From Myrica gale (lineage: Eukaryota; Streptophyta; Magnoliopsida; Fagales; Myricaceae), in NCBI GenBank assembly GCA_963930655.1, contig OZ005610.1, forward strand, positions 12,405,001 through 12,469,000: 64,000 nucleotides of DNA. Reading direction: 5' to 3'. Under the pieces are notes generated by a model. The model was given only the letters and a program-made list of their open reading frames with translations. It made no database searches and was not told where the DNA came from. Positions 44,848-55,452 of the stretch are shown here, one piece after another. The stretch's first letter is position 1, and the number at the start of each line of letters is the position of its first letter. A program made the position numbers and the translations under genes.

Positions 44848-45168
44848 CTACTTTTCATTCCAAATCCATATAGCCCTGGCCTCCAGGAGCAATGGGACTA
44901 GCTCATTCCTGAGATGGAGGCTGTTGACCTCTTTGTTGCCGCCAATTAACTTTTACCCTATGAACACTGCCGGTATGCTTGGTTGACATCCTCGCTGCTC
45001 GAGTGCCTTCTCAATTTGTGGTCCATTTGGTACTTGATCGAGCTCGTAAACTGTAGGGTTTGCCCCGAAGCTGTGTAGCAGTGACTTGACGGTGTAGCTC
45101 ACATAACAAGAGCTCTTGCTGAAGATCACCACTGGTTTTTCAGCCACCATCCTGGACACAGGATCCAT
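44848..45168 (-). pseudogene. CC-type glutaredoxin copy 3, premature stop
   Basis: ATG at 45168 opens 71 residues: [60 protein letters not shown], then CQPSIPAVFIG and a TAA at 44953-44955. The intact gene has QK next, so one C-to-T change (CAA to TAA) created the stop. The frame then stays open to a TAG at 44848 (KLIGGNKEVNSLHLRNEL..., ending AIWIWNEK), which shows how recent the loss is. The stop removes the GG glutathione-binding loop and the C-terminal TGA-binding end. The active site is CYVS: normal spacing without the extra Ser of copies 1 and 2, but the second Cys is Tyr. TATAAATA at 45296-45289 and the shared leader are kept. It could still be transcribed. Confidence 0.85.
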
Positions 45169-45299
45169 TGTTATAAAGGTTAAAAGAGTCGGAAAGTTAT
45201 AAATTGTACTGATCAGCGTATATCAAGAAGCTTGTGAAGTGAGTTAAAGGCTTAATTTGCTGTGAGGACTTGAGCTCCAGTTGATGTCTATTTATAGAA

Positions 45300-46390
45300 C
45301 CTGCAGGTATAGATTCTATTTGTGATTGTACAACAAAAAGAAAAAACAGTAAAAAATGTGCATGAAGATCATGGCCGCCGGGTCCCAAATGACCCTTCAT
45401 GATTACTAGATAATGACTTAAAGTGTCTTAATTTCGAACATTTACTAAACAAGTAGCAAGCAAATCATGTATCCAAAGCATCATCTTGGCTACGTCGTTA
45501 AGGCTAACGTACGTACGTTGTCATTTAAGATGTCACGGAATAACAAGTTGCATGCGTACGAGAATAACATGCAAAATGTACAATCTTAATGGTTAATGTG
45601 AAGTACAGTACTCTTAGGAAAAAAAAAAAAAAGGCAAACTTATAACACTTTAAGTGCTACAAGATTTCTAGAAAGAACCGTCCTTGATACTCACACACAA
45701 TAAGGACATGTCAATTCGAGACTGGGCAGATTCTTCGAAAGTAGAAACAGAAGTTCGCTAGCTATAGGTCGGCCAGTAGTATTCTTTTTACTAACTACAT
45801 CAGGGTTTCTTTACTGATTTTCATTTTCTTTGGTTCGTCTCACAGCTGGATTAAGCGCTCTTAATTAATCTACTTAATTTGGAGCATCTGATATTGATAT
45901 TAGTCAAAGAGAGGAGTAGGATTAATATTTCTAATCACAATATTGGGGGAACTTTCTCTTATAACTAGAAACGCATCCAGATACATTCATTCTTCGCATC
46001 CTGATACATTCATTCAAGACAAATTAATCAAAAGTGGAAGACAAGAAAAGGATATGTTTTGAAAAGACAGATGCATATTAACCAGCATGAAAATCGACGT
46101 AATATGCGTACAAAAAGAGAAGATATGTATATATATACCTTCAAGACCCACAAGTGGATTATCTTTATAGTTTTCACACACGTTGCACTGATCAAAAGAA
46201 GAAAATGCAATGCCCCTAAGATATATTATGTATATATTCCCTGCGTGACATAGCTGGTTAGTGCCTTAAACTGTGGAGCTCTTATATATAATACAATATA
46301 TCAACTACGATGTGCGATTCTCCATCCATATTGGAAAGTGTATTATAGCATCCGATGTTCGGTTGGTACAAAATGTTGATATGGGTGCAG
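45300..46390. other. intergenic stretch, no supported gene
   Basis: About 1.1 kb of AT-rich DNA upstream of glutaredoxin copy 3. Repeated TACGTACGTACG near 45508-45520 and a poly-A run near 45620. No gene or transposon end is visible until 46391. Confidence 0.4.
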
Positions 46391-46968
46391 GGGGCGGAGG
46401 GGGTGAGAAGGGTATCGGCCCATTGCTCCCCCAAAAAAATATTTTATATGTTAATTTTTTTTATTTTTAATAGAAGATGGTCTGGGCTCGATTAGGGCTG
46501 CACAACCCCGGTGTAGGTGCCGGTTTTGGAAAAATCACCACCTACACCTACACCGTTAAGGCCAAACAGCGGCCCTTAGCGGTGACGGTTTAGCGGTGGC
46601 GGTTTCCGATTATCCTACATTCATATTGGGCCATATTTTAAGCATTTTTTATTTGACGCACTTGGCCCAATGTATTTTTTTTCTTTTTCCCTTTTGGTAC
46701 ATTAATCACATGTCAATAAAATCTAATAGAGAATTAGAGACGTAACTAAAGATAATGAAATCCAAATTCCAAATACAATAAAATTAAAGACCATCTTAAA
46801 AGATAAGATGAGAATTTAAAGTCCAAAGTAATAGAAAATTAGAGACGTAACTGTAAGATTATCATAAAGAATCAAAGATGGGTAACTCCTTCAAAACCCC
46901 TACTCCTCGATCTGCGTCGCCAAGATGGGTAACTCTACACAAAATATTTAAATACACCAAGTTATAAT

Positions 46969-48990
46969 TTATAAAAATAAAAATATTATTGAAACTAATA
47001 AACTAACAAAAGCAAAAATAAAATTACCCGAGTCAATTGTATAAGTTTGTGGATCTTCTGTCATATCAGAAGTCATGTCCTCCCCATCCACAATAGGGTC
47101 ACATCTCATCCAATTTTGAGCACAAATGAGACCTTCTGCTTTAAATGAAGGAGTCTTTGATTCAACTGACTCTGATAAATATCTCTCAACCTCAGATTTG
47201 GAGTCTGACATTTGGCTAGCAGCCCTTAAAAGATCAAACTCATCTCAATCCTCGTTATCCCCCAAAGTCACACTCTCAGTGTCACCCACCTCCCCGACGC
47301 TGCCATGGTTGTCATTGTTATACTTATATTCAGTAAACAACCGTTCTAAAGTAGTCTTCACATTCAATGACATAACTTCGCCTTCTGCTTCTCCCAATAT
47401 TTTCTTAAACCAATAATTCAGTACAACCATCTTGTTTCTTGGATCAAGCAACGCTGCAACAAATAAAAGTCTATTCACTATCATCAAATCACACCAATAC
47501 TTGTCATACTTCGTTTTCATGCGGGATGACATCTCTTTAAGCAAAGTATCATTACTAGAAGAATACTTGTCCAAATGGCTATGTATCTTAGCCAACTCCT
47601 CCAAGTATATATTAGTTGTAGACACACTTGATCTCGACATTCTTAATATTACTTCGTAAAATAACTTCAAGAACTTTACAAAGTGGCGAATGTGCTCCCA
47701 ATCCTCGTCCGTGGCCGCGCCTAATCCTCTCCTCCCATGCCCCTCTTCGCCCAAATACAACATAAAGTGTCCATCCTCATCCAACTTCAACTCAAATGCC
47801 TCTCGATACTACAAAATCACATCCAACATCAAATAAGTTGAGTTCCAACGAGTGGTAACATCAAGAGTCAAAAATTGAGTAAATGTAACATTTTTAATCT
47901 GCACACATTCTTTAAACTTGTCTAACCTTTGGGGTGATGACTTAACATACTTGACCATATTCCGAACCTTAGCAATTGACTTATCAACCTCTTTCAACCC
48001 CTCAGACACAATCAAATTCAAAATATGTGCACAACATCTCAAGTGTATGAATTCATGGCCACAAACAATCCTCCCTCCATCTAGAGTGTCATTAGAGGAG
48101 GCATTGTCAACTATTATTGTAAGGATTTTTTGTATCCCCCAATCATTCATACAATCTTCTATTTCCTTAGCAATACTAGACCCCTTATGATCTTGCACCC
48201 TCCTAAAAGACAAAACTCCCTTCTGCAAGACCCAATTAGTCTCGATGTAGTGTCCAGTCACACACATATAATTAAAATTTTGAATCGATGTCCAGGTGTC
48301 TGTTGTAAAAGACACTCTATACCCATTCATTCGAATCAAATGCTTCAACTTATCTTTTTCCTTCAAATAAAGTTTCATGCAAAGCCTCATAATTGTCATC
48401 CTAGATGGCATTTTAAATCTAGGCTCCATATAATCAATTAAATTCCTAAATCCATGTTTCTGAACAACAAAAAAAGGCATCTCATCCACAATTATCATCC
48501 TAGCAATCAAATCCCTAATAGTCTTCTCACAAAATTTAGGTGTCACCTCCATCGTGCCAACATCAGACCCTGTTGACTTCTCAGCATCATGAGTCAATAA
48601 CATCTGCCCAATATCTAACTGACCCCCCTTCTTTCTCTTGAAATGTGGACAAATGTTGTGATGTTGCCATAACCCCGATGTCTCATTCTTGTGATGAGCC
48701 ATAAACTCTTTTTTACAATAATTACATTTTACTTTAGGTGGATCAGAGTTAAGTACCTTGGTGTAGTGCAGCCATACATCAGAAGGGTTGGATTTTTTCT
48801 TTTTTTGGGTTCAGGGCGTGGTGGTCGTCCACTTACATCACCTCCTTCCATTGACCCCGTCCCCACTGTCTCAGAATCGGGAGTGGACCCAACAGCCGGA
48901 CACGATACTGAGGGCGACATAGCAGTTGCACTAGCACTACTACATGTGGCTGCAGATGATTGTGATTGTGATGAATTGTCCATCTGCAAA
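46969..48990 (-). pseudogene. BED-type hAT transposase (RICESLEEPER-like), broken
   Basis: From ATG at 48989: a Ser-rich N-terminus, then PPRPEPKKRK, where one A is missing from an A-run (about 48795-48805). In the shifted frame a BED zinc finger follows (SDVWLHYTKVL...KCNYCKKEF...ETSGLWQHHNICP). The frame 48702-47809 holds the RNase-H-like core start (GYRVSFTTDTWTSIQNFNYM, then KILTIIVDNASSND and HLRCCAHILNLIVSEGLK). A TAG near 47811 precedes YREAFELKLDEDG. The frame 47790-47245 continues to FVAALLDPRNK and LGEAEGEV, followed by a stop at 47242. The last piece reads EVERYLSESVESKTPSF then KAEGLICAQNWMR: the hAT dimerisation core that normally lies between these two parts has been cut out. 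It cannot transpose. Confidence 0.9.
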
Positions 48991-49685
48991 TTAACAACAG
49001 AGGTCTAAATAAATTTAAAGGTCTACTAACATTATATCATACCCCCTAATTAGCTCTAACCCTAAACATGCAAACTGACATAGCTTAACTAGAAATTTCC
49101 TCATGCAAAGTCCAAACACATGTTACCAAAAAACATGTTGCACCCGTATGTCAAAGGCTCTTAATCAAACATGTTGAGAGTCTAAGTATACCTGTATATG
49201 CATTTTCAAACACATGTTCAATGCATCATTCTCCTTTTCACCTATCTCCTTAATCAAATCCCACAAAGCATATGCATTTTTCCTCTTAAAATCACTACAT
49301 ACTGCAACCACAAGAGAAATGAACCACCACAAAGCATATCTCCCTCTCTCTCCCTCCCTCCCTCCCTCCCTCAGTCGAGTCGAGTCAGTCCCTCTCTCCC
49401 TCCTTACCTCTCTCTCTCTCTTCCTCTTTGTGACAGCATAGAGATACAAAATAGAGATACAAAATAGAGATACATTTGAATCACAAGCCAAAAACATAAA
49501 AATACAACCGAAGAACCCTAACCCCCAAAACGAAAATTGAGCAAAATAGAGAACTGTGACTTGAGCACGGGAGAACTAGTACCTTGTAAGTTGTGAGAAA
49601 AGAAAGAAAATAGCAGTAGTGTGTTGGAGTGGGTCTGAACTGGATCGGGGGAAAAGAAAGAAAATTTGGCCTTTTTTAAATTTTA

Positions 49686-50507
49686 GGGTTAATGACCAAA
49701 ATAGTCCCTGGGTTTTATGCCCTTTATCGATTTGGTCCTTGGATTTCTAATTTGGTCACATAAGTCCTTAGGTTATCCTCATTTATCCATTTGGTCCTTG
49801 GGTTTCCAATTTGGTCACATAAGTCCTTAGGTTATCCTCATTTATCAATTTGGTCTCTGAGTTTCTAATTTGGTCACATAAGTCCTTAGGTTATCCTCAT
49901 CTATCGATTTAATCCTTCCATCCAATTTCGTCTCCTCCGTGCACAGTCATCTAACGGTGGGCCACGTCACCACCAATAACATCGCGACACGTGTATGCTT
50001 TTTTATTATTTTAAAAAAAACTCACGTCCACCTCACATATTCGTAAAAAAGAAAACAAAAATCGAATGACGAAGGGAGCCCAGATCCATGTTTTACCAAA
50101 AATCAGTCATGCCGATCGTCTATTTTTCACGGAGCGAAGAGATATCCAATCTGAAGTCGTTGGTGATCTTTGAGATTTGAATCGTGTCGTGGATTTTCTA
50201 TTCATTGCTCTCTGTTTCCATATTGATTTGGGGGTAGTGGCTCATTTTGATGAGACGTCAAAGTAGAAATTGGACGGCAGAACCAAATCGATAAATGAGG
50301 ATAACCTAAAGACTTATGTGACCAAATTAGAAACTCAGGGACCAAATCGATAAATGAGAATAACCTAAGGACTTATGTGACCAAATTGAAAACCCAGGAC
50401 CAAATTGATAAATGAGGATAACCTAAGGACTTATGTGACCAAATTGAAAACTCAGGACCAAATCGATAAAGGGCATAAAACCCAGGGACTATTTTGGTCA
50501 TTAACCC
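49686..50507. mobile_element. Mutator-type MITE with long inverted repeats and internal tandem units
   Basis: The 9-bp TSD TAAATTTTA lies on both sides (49677-49685 and 50508-50516). The arms of about 230 bp begin GGGTTAATGACCAAAATAGT and end in the exact inverse. Each arm contains about three tandem units of roughly 60 bp (TTTGGTCACATAAGTCCTTA ... CTCATTTATC on the left and the inverse on the right). The central 360 bp is unrelated. It is inserted inside the Ac-like hAT element, so it is younger than that element. Confidence 0.9.
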
Positions 50508-50516
50508 TAAATTTTA

Positions 50517-50600
50517 AAGAAAGCGCTCGAGCGCCTGTCGAGCGCTTTGGCTCTGTTATAAAATGGTGTGAAGCGCTCGAACGCCTATCGAGCGTTGCTC
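50517..50600. repeat. CGCTCGAGCG-rich block like the Athila LTR
   Basis: AAAGCGCTCGAGCGCCTGTC, GAGCGCTTTGG and AAGCGCTCGAACGCCTATCG occur within 80 bp. The same style of motif fills the Athila LTRs (20345-20575 and 29035-29265) and the LTR fragment at 14470-14590. Here it lies inside the Ac-like hAT element next to the MITE. Confidence 0.6.
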
Positions 50601-52210
50601 AAGCGAGAACTCTCTGTATGCTAGGGGAGAAAACGGGTTTTTTTGTATTAAAAAAAATTAAAACCCGGTTCCCGGTACCCGGGAACCCGGTGCCGGGTAA
50701 CCCGGAACAGGGAAAACCACCGGGTTTTGTAAAAAACCCCAAACCAGCACCGACACCGGTGAAGCCGGGTACCAGGAACCCGGTGTCGGGGCCGGTGCCG
50801 GTGTCACCGGAAAAATCTGGTGTGCTTGTGCAGCCCTAGGCCCGATACCCATAGGCTCTAGCCATCTTTGAGAGATCCCCATTAAGTCTTGGACTGTTTG
50901 GGCCCGATCCCCCCCATCAGTCCCAGGCCATTTTTTGTTTTGGTTATTGGCAGAGTGAAACGATCACTCTGCTTAAAAAAAAACGCATCTCACTCTCAAA
51001 CTCATCCCCTTCCCGACGAAAACACCTACCCAGTTACCCTTCTCTCTCTCTCTCATTCGATTTCTCTGATTCTCTCAGCCCCGGTCACCGGCCACTGTCG
51101 ACGCTCAGCCGCTCCCGGCTCCCCACCTGCCGCCAGGTAAATTTTTATTTTACTGATTTAAATTTTAATCTCTCTTTCTCAGTTTCTCTAATCTCTCTCA
51201 TATCTCTAATCACTGCAGCTTCCGTTCCGCCCCTGCCTCCGCCGCCGCCCACCACCACCGGTCCACCGGTAATGCTCACTTGAGCCACTTCTCTATTTGT
51301 TTTCCCCGAATTTGATTATTTTGATATAATGATATTTGCATTGTTAATATTGGGGAATTTTTAGAATTGAAATTGATTTGGAAATTATACTGTTATACAC
51401 CTATAGGATCAGAAATTTTGTGAACATAATTGGTAACTTGGTTGTCACTTGTCAACATCAATTTGCTGGAAGGATTGATGTAAGGAATGCAAAATTAAGA
51501 GAATATCCGTTTGACCGTTTCCCAGAAATTTACCTGTAGCCTACATGAAATAGCTTAATGTTGTGTTTAGTCTTTGGATTTGAAATGACTTTCTTTCACT
51601 GTATATAGAGATTGGAAATGGTTTACAAATTTGTACTATTATCAATGAGTAAGGAAAGTTACAACGGGATGTCTATGAATGGGAAAATCCTTGTTTGCGC
51701 ATCTTTTTTATATTTTCTCACTTACCTTTGTTAAAAGGATAATAGAAAGGCTACACAGCAGGTTTCTCAATGCTACTCTTCATTATGGTTTTCATGCATA
51801 CAGTTGTGAATGGAACAATATGTATATTTATGCTTGTGACTAGTTGTTGTTCTAGCAAAATTTTATCATCAATGGGGTTTCTATATATTTATGCTTATGA
51901 CTAGTTGCTTGGCCGATCGAATTTTCCCTTGAGTTCACTGTTTGTTGTTAGATTTGTTCGGAAATATTTGGAAATTATGAGTTGATATATTATCGAATAT
52001 GTTTTGTTTTGTTTAGATAATAGAAAGGTATTTCACAAAAACAACACGAAGCGTGGAGGCATATAATACTTCTAACTTGCTTTATGATGGAGAACGAAAC
52101 TATTTTGCAATATTTTCTAGAAAATGCAGATGTGTAGGATCCAATTGTCACCTCTCAGTAGCAGTACATAGTACGATACATGTATTTCAATATTTTTAAT
52201 GTTTTTCATC

Positions 52211-53047
52211 TGTTGAAAGTGAGAGTCCCACATTGCTTAGCAATGTGGGGAGTAGGAAAATATTGGCTTATAAATATAAGCCCTTTGTAATCTTTTATTT
52301 TCATAAATGAGATGTAAATAAATCCAATTTGGTTTTCTCATTGGGTGTCTCATTTATCTAAAGTAAAATTTTTTTATTTCTAACATGGTATCGGAGCAAG
52401 GTTTTCGGCTTAGTCCGGTTACCTCCTGGCGACCATCCGGCTTAGTACCGGCTTTCTCCTGGCTTAGTACCAGCAATTTTTCCGGCTTAGTACCGGCTTT
52501 CTCTCGGCTTAGTACCGGCAATTTCCCGGCTTAGTACCGGCTTTCTCCCGGCATAGTACCGGCGACTTCCCGGCTCAGTACCTGCTTCTTCCCGGCTCAG
52601 TACCGGCTTCTTCCCGGCTTAGTACCGGCAACTTTTCCGGCTCAGTACCGGCAACCTCCCGGCTCAGTATCGGGGCAACCATCCGGCTCAGTACCGGCTT
52701 TCTCCTGGCTCAGTACCGGCATCCTCCCGGCGCAGTACCGGCGACTTCCCGGCTTAGTACCGGCAATCTTTGTAATTATTTTTCTGTAATCATTTTTTTT
52801 TCTCCTGTAATTATTTTTTGTAACTCCAAACTCAAGGTTTGTCGGTTTGTCCACCTTGAGTTTGCGGGGGAGTGTTGAAAGTGAGAGTCCCACATTGCTT
52901 AGCAATGTGGGGAGTAGGAAAATATTGGCTTATAAATATAAGCCCTTTGTAATCTTTTATTTTCATAAATGAGATGTAAATAAATCCAATTTGGTTTTCT
53001 CATTGGGTGTCTCATTTATCTAAAGTAAAATTTTTTTATTTCTAACA
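52211..53047 (+). mobile_element. young TRIM retroelement with identical LTRs (837 bp)
   Basis: The 175-bp LTRs (52211-52385 and 52873-53047) look identical base for base, start TGTTGAAAGTGAGAGTCCCA and end ATTTCTAACA. The 5-bp TSD TCATC is at 52206-52210 and 53048-53052. TGGTATCGGAGC follows the left LTR directly (52386), one mismatch from the usual Met-tRNA primer site, and GCGGGGGAG precedes the right LTR. Each LTR begins with a hairpin (CCCACATTGCTTAGCAATGTGGGG). The interior has no gene but about 16 tandem CGGCTTAGTACCGG-type units. Identity of the LTRs implies very recent insertion. Confidence 0.95.
52403..52768 (+). repeat. tandem array of about 16 CGGCTTAGTACCGG units
   Basis: Units of about 22 bp consist of CGGCTTAGTACCGG, or a close variant with CTCAGT, followed by a short C/T spacer (CTTTCTCC, CAATTTCC or similar). 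Each core is partly palindromic (CCGGC...GCCGG across neighbours). It fills the TRIM interior where gag would be. Confidence 0.9.
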
Positions 53048-53442
53048 TCATCTTTAATTTTCGTTGTTGTAATTCTAAGACACTGTTTGCATTATGAAGA
53101 ACATTTTTTTTAGATCATTTCGCCTTTAAAATTCGATACCCTTAGGTATTAATCCTGGTTCCGCCACGGATGCCAAATTAAATATTACTGAAAGACCATT
53201 GCAGTGAACAGCTAGCGCTAGATATAGCAGTGGATAATAATTTCATCTTAAATTAATTAGAGTTAAACAGAAAAAGGGTCTGCTAGTTTTGAGATAAGAA
53301 TTAGCTAGCTAGGAAGCTACTGGATCTATAAGGTGTAGGAAGTCAATTTCTTAGTTTCTTGATTAAAAAGGGATAAAAGGAAAGGTAGCTTTTACGACCA
53401 GGCCGTACGTCGTATATGATCAGATGCCATGCACTTGGATGT

Positions 53443-53538
53443 AGGGCTGAGCAAATCAACCGTCGGCACCGGCACCAGCGCCGTAACTTGTTAAGGGTCA
53501 GAAACTGCTATTATTATTTTTATTTTTTATAAATAATA
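53443..53538 (+). mobile_element. isolated TAGGGCT-type hAT end
   Basis: TAGGGCTGAGCAAATCAACCG followed by GGCACCGGCACC subterminal text resembles the ends of the hAT elements at 33264 and 46493. The 1.6-kb MITE at 53539 is inserted 96 bp inside it. The opposite end was not found. Confidence 0.45.
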
Positions 53539-55126
53539 GGGAATTTGGCAACTTAGTCTCTGAGTTTATATCCCTTTGGCAAATGGATCCTTGGATTTCA
53601 AATTTCAAAATTTTAGTTCTTGGGTTTTCAATGTTTTACAAAATGGTCCTTCCGTCAGGGATCCGTTAGTTTCCCTAACGGAAGGCCACATCAGCTGACA
53701 ACTCAACAGCTGATGTGGCAATGAAAATTGACAGTTTAGTCCTTAAATTTTACGTTGTTTTATGTTTTAGTCCTTAGGTTTAATTTTTAAAACTTGTAGT
53801 CCTTCGGTTTACATTTTTTGACTAAATGGTCATTCCATTAAAAATTACTGTTCAAATATTGAAATACAAATTTTGGCTTTGAATATTGAATAATAACATG
53901 TCATTTTTAGTTTTGACAATTTTAATAACACATTTAATATGACTAAAAAAATTTAAAATTCAATTTAAATCCTCAAAAATCTACAATTTTCATTAAAATT
54001 ATATCCCTTGAATAGTAAAAAGTTATAAAAGTTACAAATATATTTATTTTTTAAAAAGGAAGAGAATATGAGTGTTTTCTCCTCTTTTAGTATTTTCAAA
54101 TTCTTTCTTGTCTATATATATTTTTATTATCTCTACAATGTCTAGTGTCTGCATACTCAATTTTTAACAACTATAAATGCGTCTTATATATTCTTAAGTA
54201 AAACAAATTAGAAAATATTTTCAGAATTTTAATTTTATTTCTATAAAAAATTAAATAATATACAAAAATAAATATTATAATAATAATATAATATGGTCTA
54301 TGAATTATGCCTTATAGGTCTTTGATTTTCTTTGTAAAATACGATCTTACTTTCATATTACGGGGGCATGTGCGAGGATCAAACCAATTAAAGAATTTTA
54401 TATTATTATTATAGTATTTATTTTTGTATATTATTTACTTTTTTATATAAATACATTTAAAATTCTGAAAAATATTTTCAATTTTTTTACTTAAGAATAT
54501 ATAAGACGCATTTATAGTTGTTAAAAATTGAGTATGCAAACACTAGACAAGAAAAAATTTGAAAATACTAAAAGACTAGAAAACACTCATATTCTCTTTC
54601 TTTTAAAAAAATAAATATATTTGTAACTTTTAGAACTTTTTACTATTCAAGAGATAGAGTTTTAATGAAAATTGTAGATTTTTGAATATTTAAATTGAAT
54701 TTTGAATTTTTTAATCCTATTAAATGTGTTATTAAAATTGTCAAAACTGAAAATGACATGTTATTATTCAATATTCAAGGCCAAAATTTGTATTTCAAAA
54801 TTTGAACAGTAATTTTTGATGAAATGACCATTTAGTCAAAAAATGTAAACTGAAGGACTAAAAGTTTAAAAAATTAAAAAATTAAACCTAAGGACTAAAA
54901 CATAAAACGACGTAAAACTTAAGGACTAAACTGTCAATTTTCATTGCCACATCAGCTGCTGAGTTGTCAGCTGATGTGGCCTTCCGTTAGGGAAACTAAC
55001 GGATTCCTGACGGAAGAACCATTTTGTAAAACAACGAAAACCCAAGGACTAAAATTTTGAAATTTGAAATCCAATGACTCATTTGCCAAAGGGGTATAAA
55101 CCCAAGGACTAAGTTGCCAAATTCCC
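53539..55126. mobile_element. 1.6-kb inverted-repeat Mutator-type MITE with 9-bp TSD
   Basis: The exact 9-bp TSD TAAATAATA lies at 53530-53538 and 55127-55135. The left end GGGAATTTGGCAACTTAGTC is mirrored by GACTAAGTTGCCAAATTCCC on the right. The two arms (about 750 bp each) are inverse copies nearly throughout, leaving a loop of about 100 bp near 54292-54392. Each arm contains a shorter inverted part (AGCTGATGTGGC around 53690-53720). No coding capacity. A read-through transcript would fold into a very long double-stranded RNA. Confidence 0.92.
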
Positions 55127-55180
55127 TAAATAATATAAAGACGGCGCGGTTCTCTTTTAAAGAGAACGGTGTCGTTGGTT

Positions 55181-55452
55181 TTTTATGGGTTAGGGAAAAT
55201 CCTAACTCACTAATCCCTCCTAATAGAAAATTACTTAATGGGTCCTAATAGATCATTGAATTGATGACAGTACATTAATGAGTAAATCCAATGGTCTATA
55301 TTACAAATAGAATTTTTTTTTCATTTTTGTATTTTTTATATTTTAATATAGACCATTGGATGAATTCATTAATGTGTTGTCATTCATCCAATGGTCTGTT
55401 AGGACCCATTATTTAATCTCTCTTAGGAGGGAATCCGAGTCCTTAACCCATA
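55181..55452. mobile_element. small foldback MITE
   Basis: TATGGGTTAGGGAAAATCCT...CCCTCCTAATAGA and AATGGGTCCTAATAGATCAT near the left are mirrored by ATGGTCTGTTAGGACCCATT and TCTTAGGAGGGAATCCGAGT plus CCTTAACCCATA on the right, giving arms of about 120 bp. CCAATGGTCTATA/TATAGACCATTGG forms an inner stem. Flanking GTTCTCTTTTAAAGAGAAC (about 55149-55167) is a separate perfect palindrome. Confidence 0.7.

Larger units (their letters stand above)
46493..50838 (-). mobile_element. Ac-like hAT transposon with 8-bp TSD (4.35 kb)
   Basis: The ends are inverted repeats TAGGGCTGCACAAC (46493) and GCTTGTGCAGCCCTA (ending 50838). The flanking 8-mers GGCTCGAT (46485-46492) and GGCCCGAT (50839-50846) match at 7 of 8 positions. 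Subterminal GGTGCCGG/CCGGTG repeats occur near both ends, as in Ac-type elements. The minus-strand transposase remnant occupies 46960-48990, and a Mutator-type MITE (49686-50507) is inserted upstream of it. Non-autonomous now. Confidence 0.9.
46391..53168 (+). mobile_element. composite: ZMYM1-type hAT element carrying two nested insertions
   Basis: The left end at about 46391 (CAGGGGGCGGAGGGGG, then CCCATTGCTCCCCC) resembles the left end at 38474. The right end (ATCCTGGTTCCGCCACGG region, to 53168) is the family terminus. Between them lie an Ac-like hAT (46493-50838) and a TRIM (52211-53047). The element's own DNA is 46391-46492, 50847-52205 and 53053-53168. It has a 5' leader with splice-like sites: CCGCCAG|GTAAAT near 51136, CACTGCAG near 51219 and TTTTGTTTAG near 52016. 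The acceptor is followed by IERYFTKTTRS-type codons, the transposase N-terminus with its ATG changed to ATA. The rest of the transposase is deleted. The outer TSD was not confirmed. Confidence 0.6.

Noticed and set aside
52403-52768. Regularly spaced repeats resembling a CRISPR-like array
   Set aside because: Units are directly adjacent, vary in sequence, lie between TRIM LTRs and occur in a plant nuclear genome.
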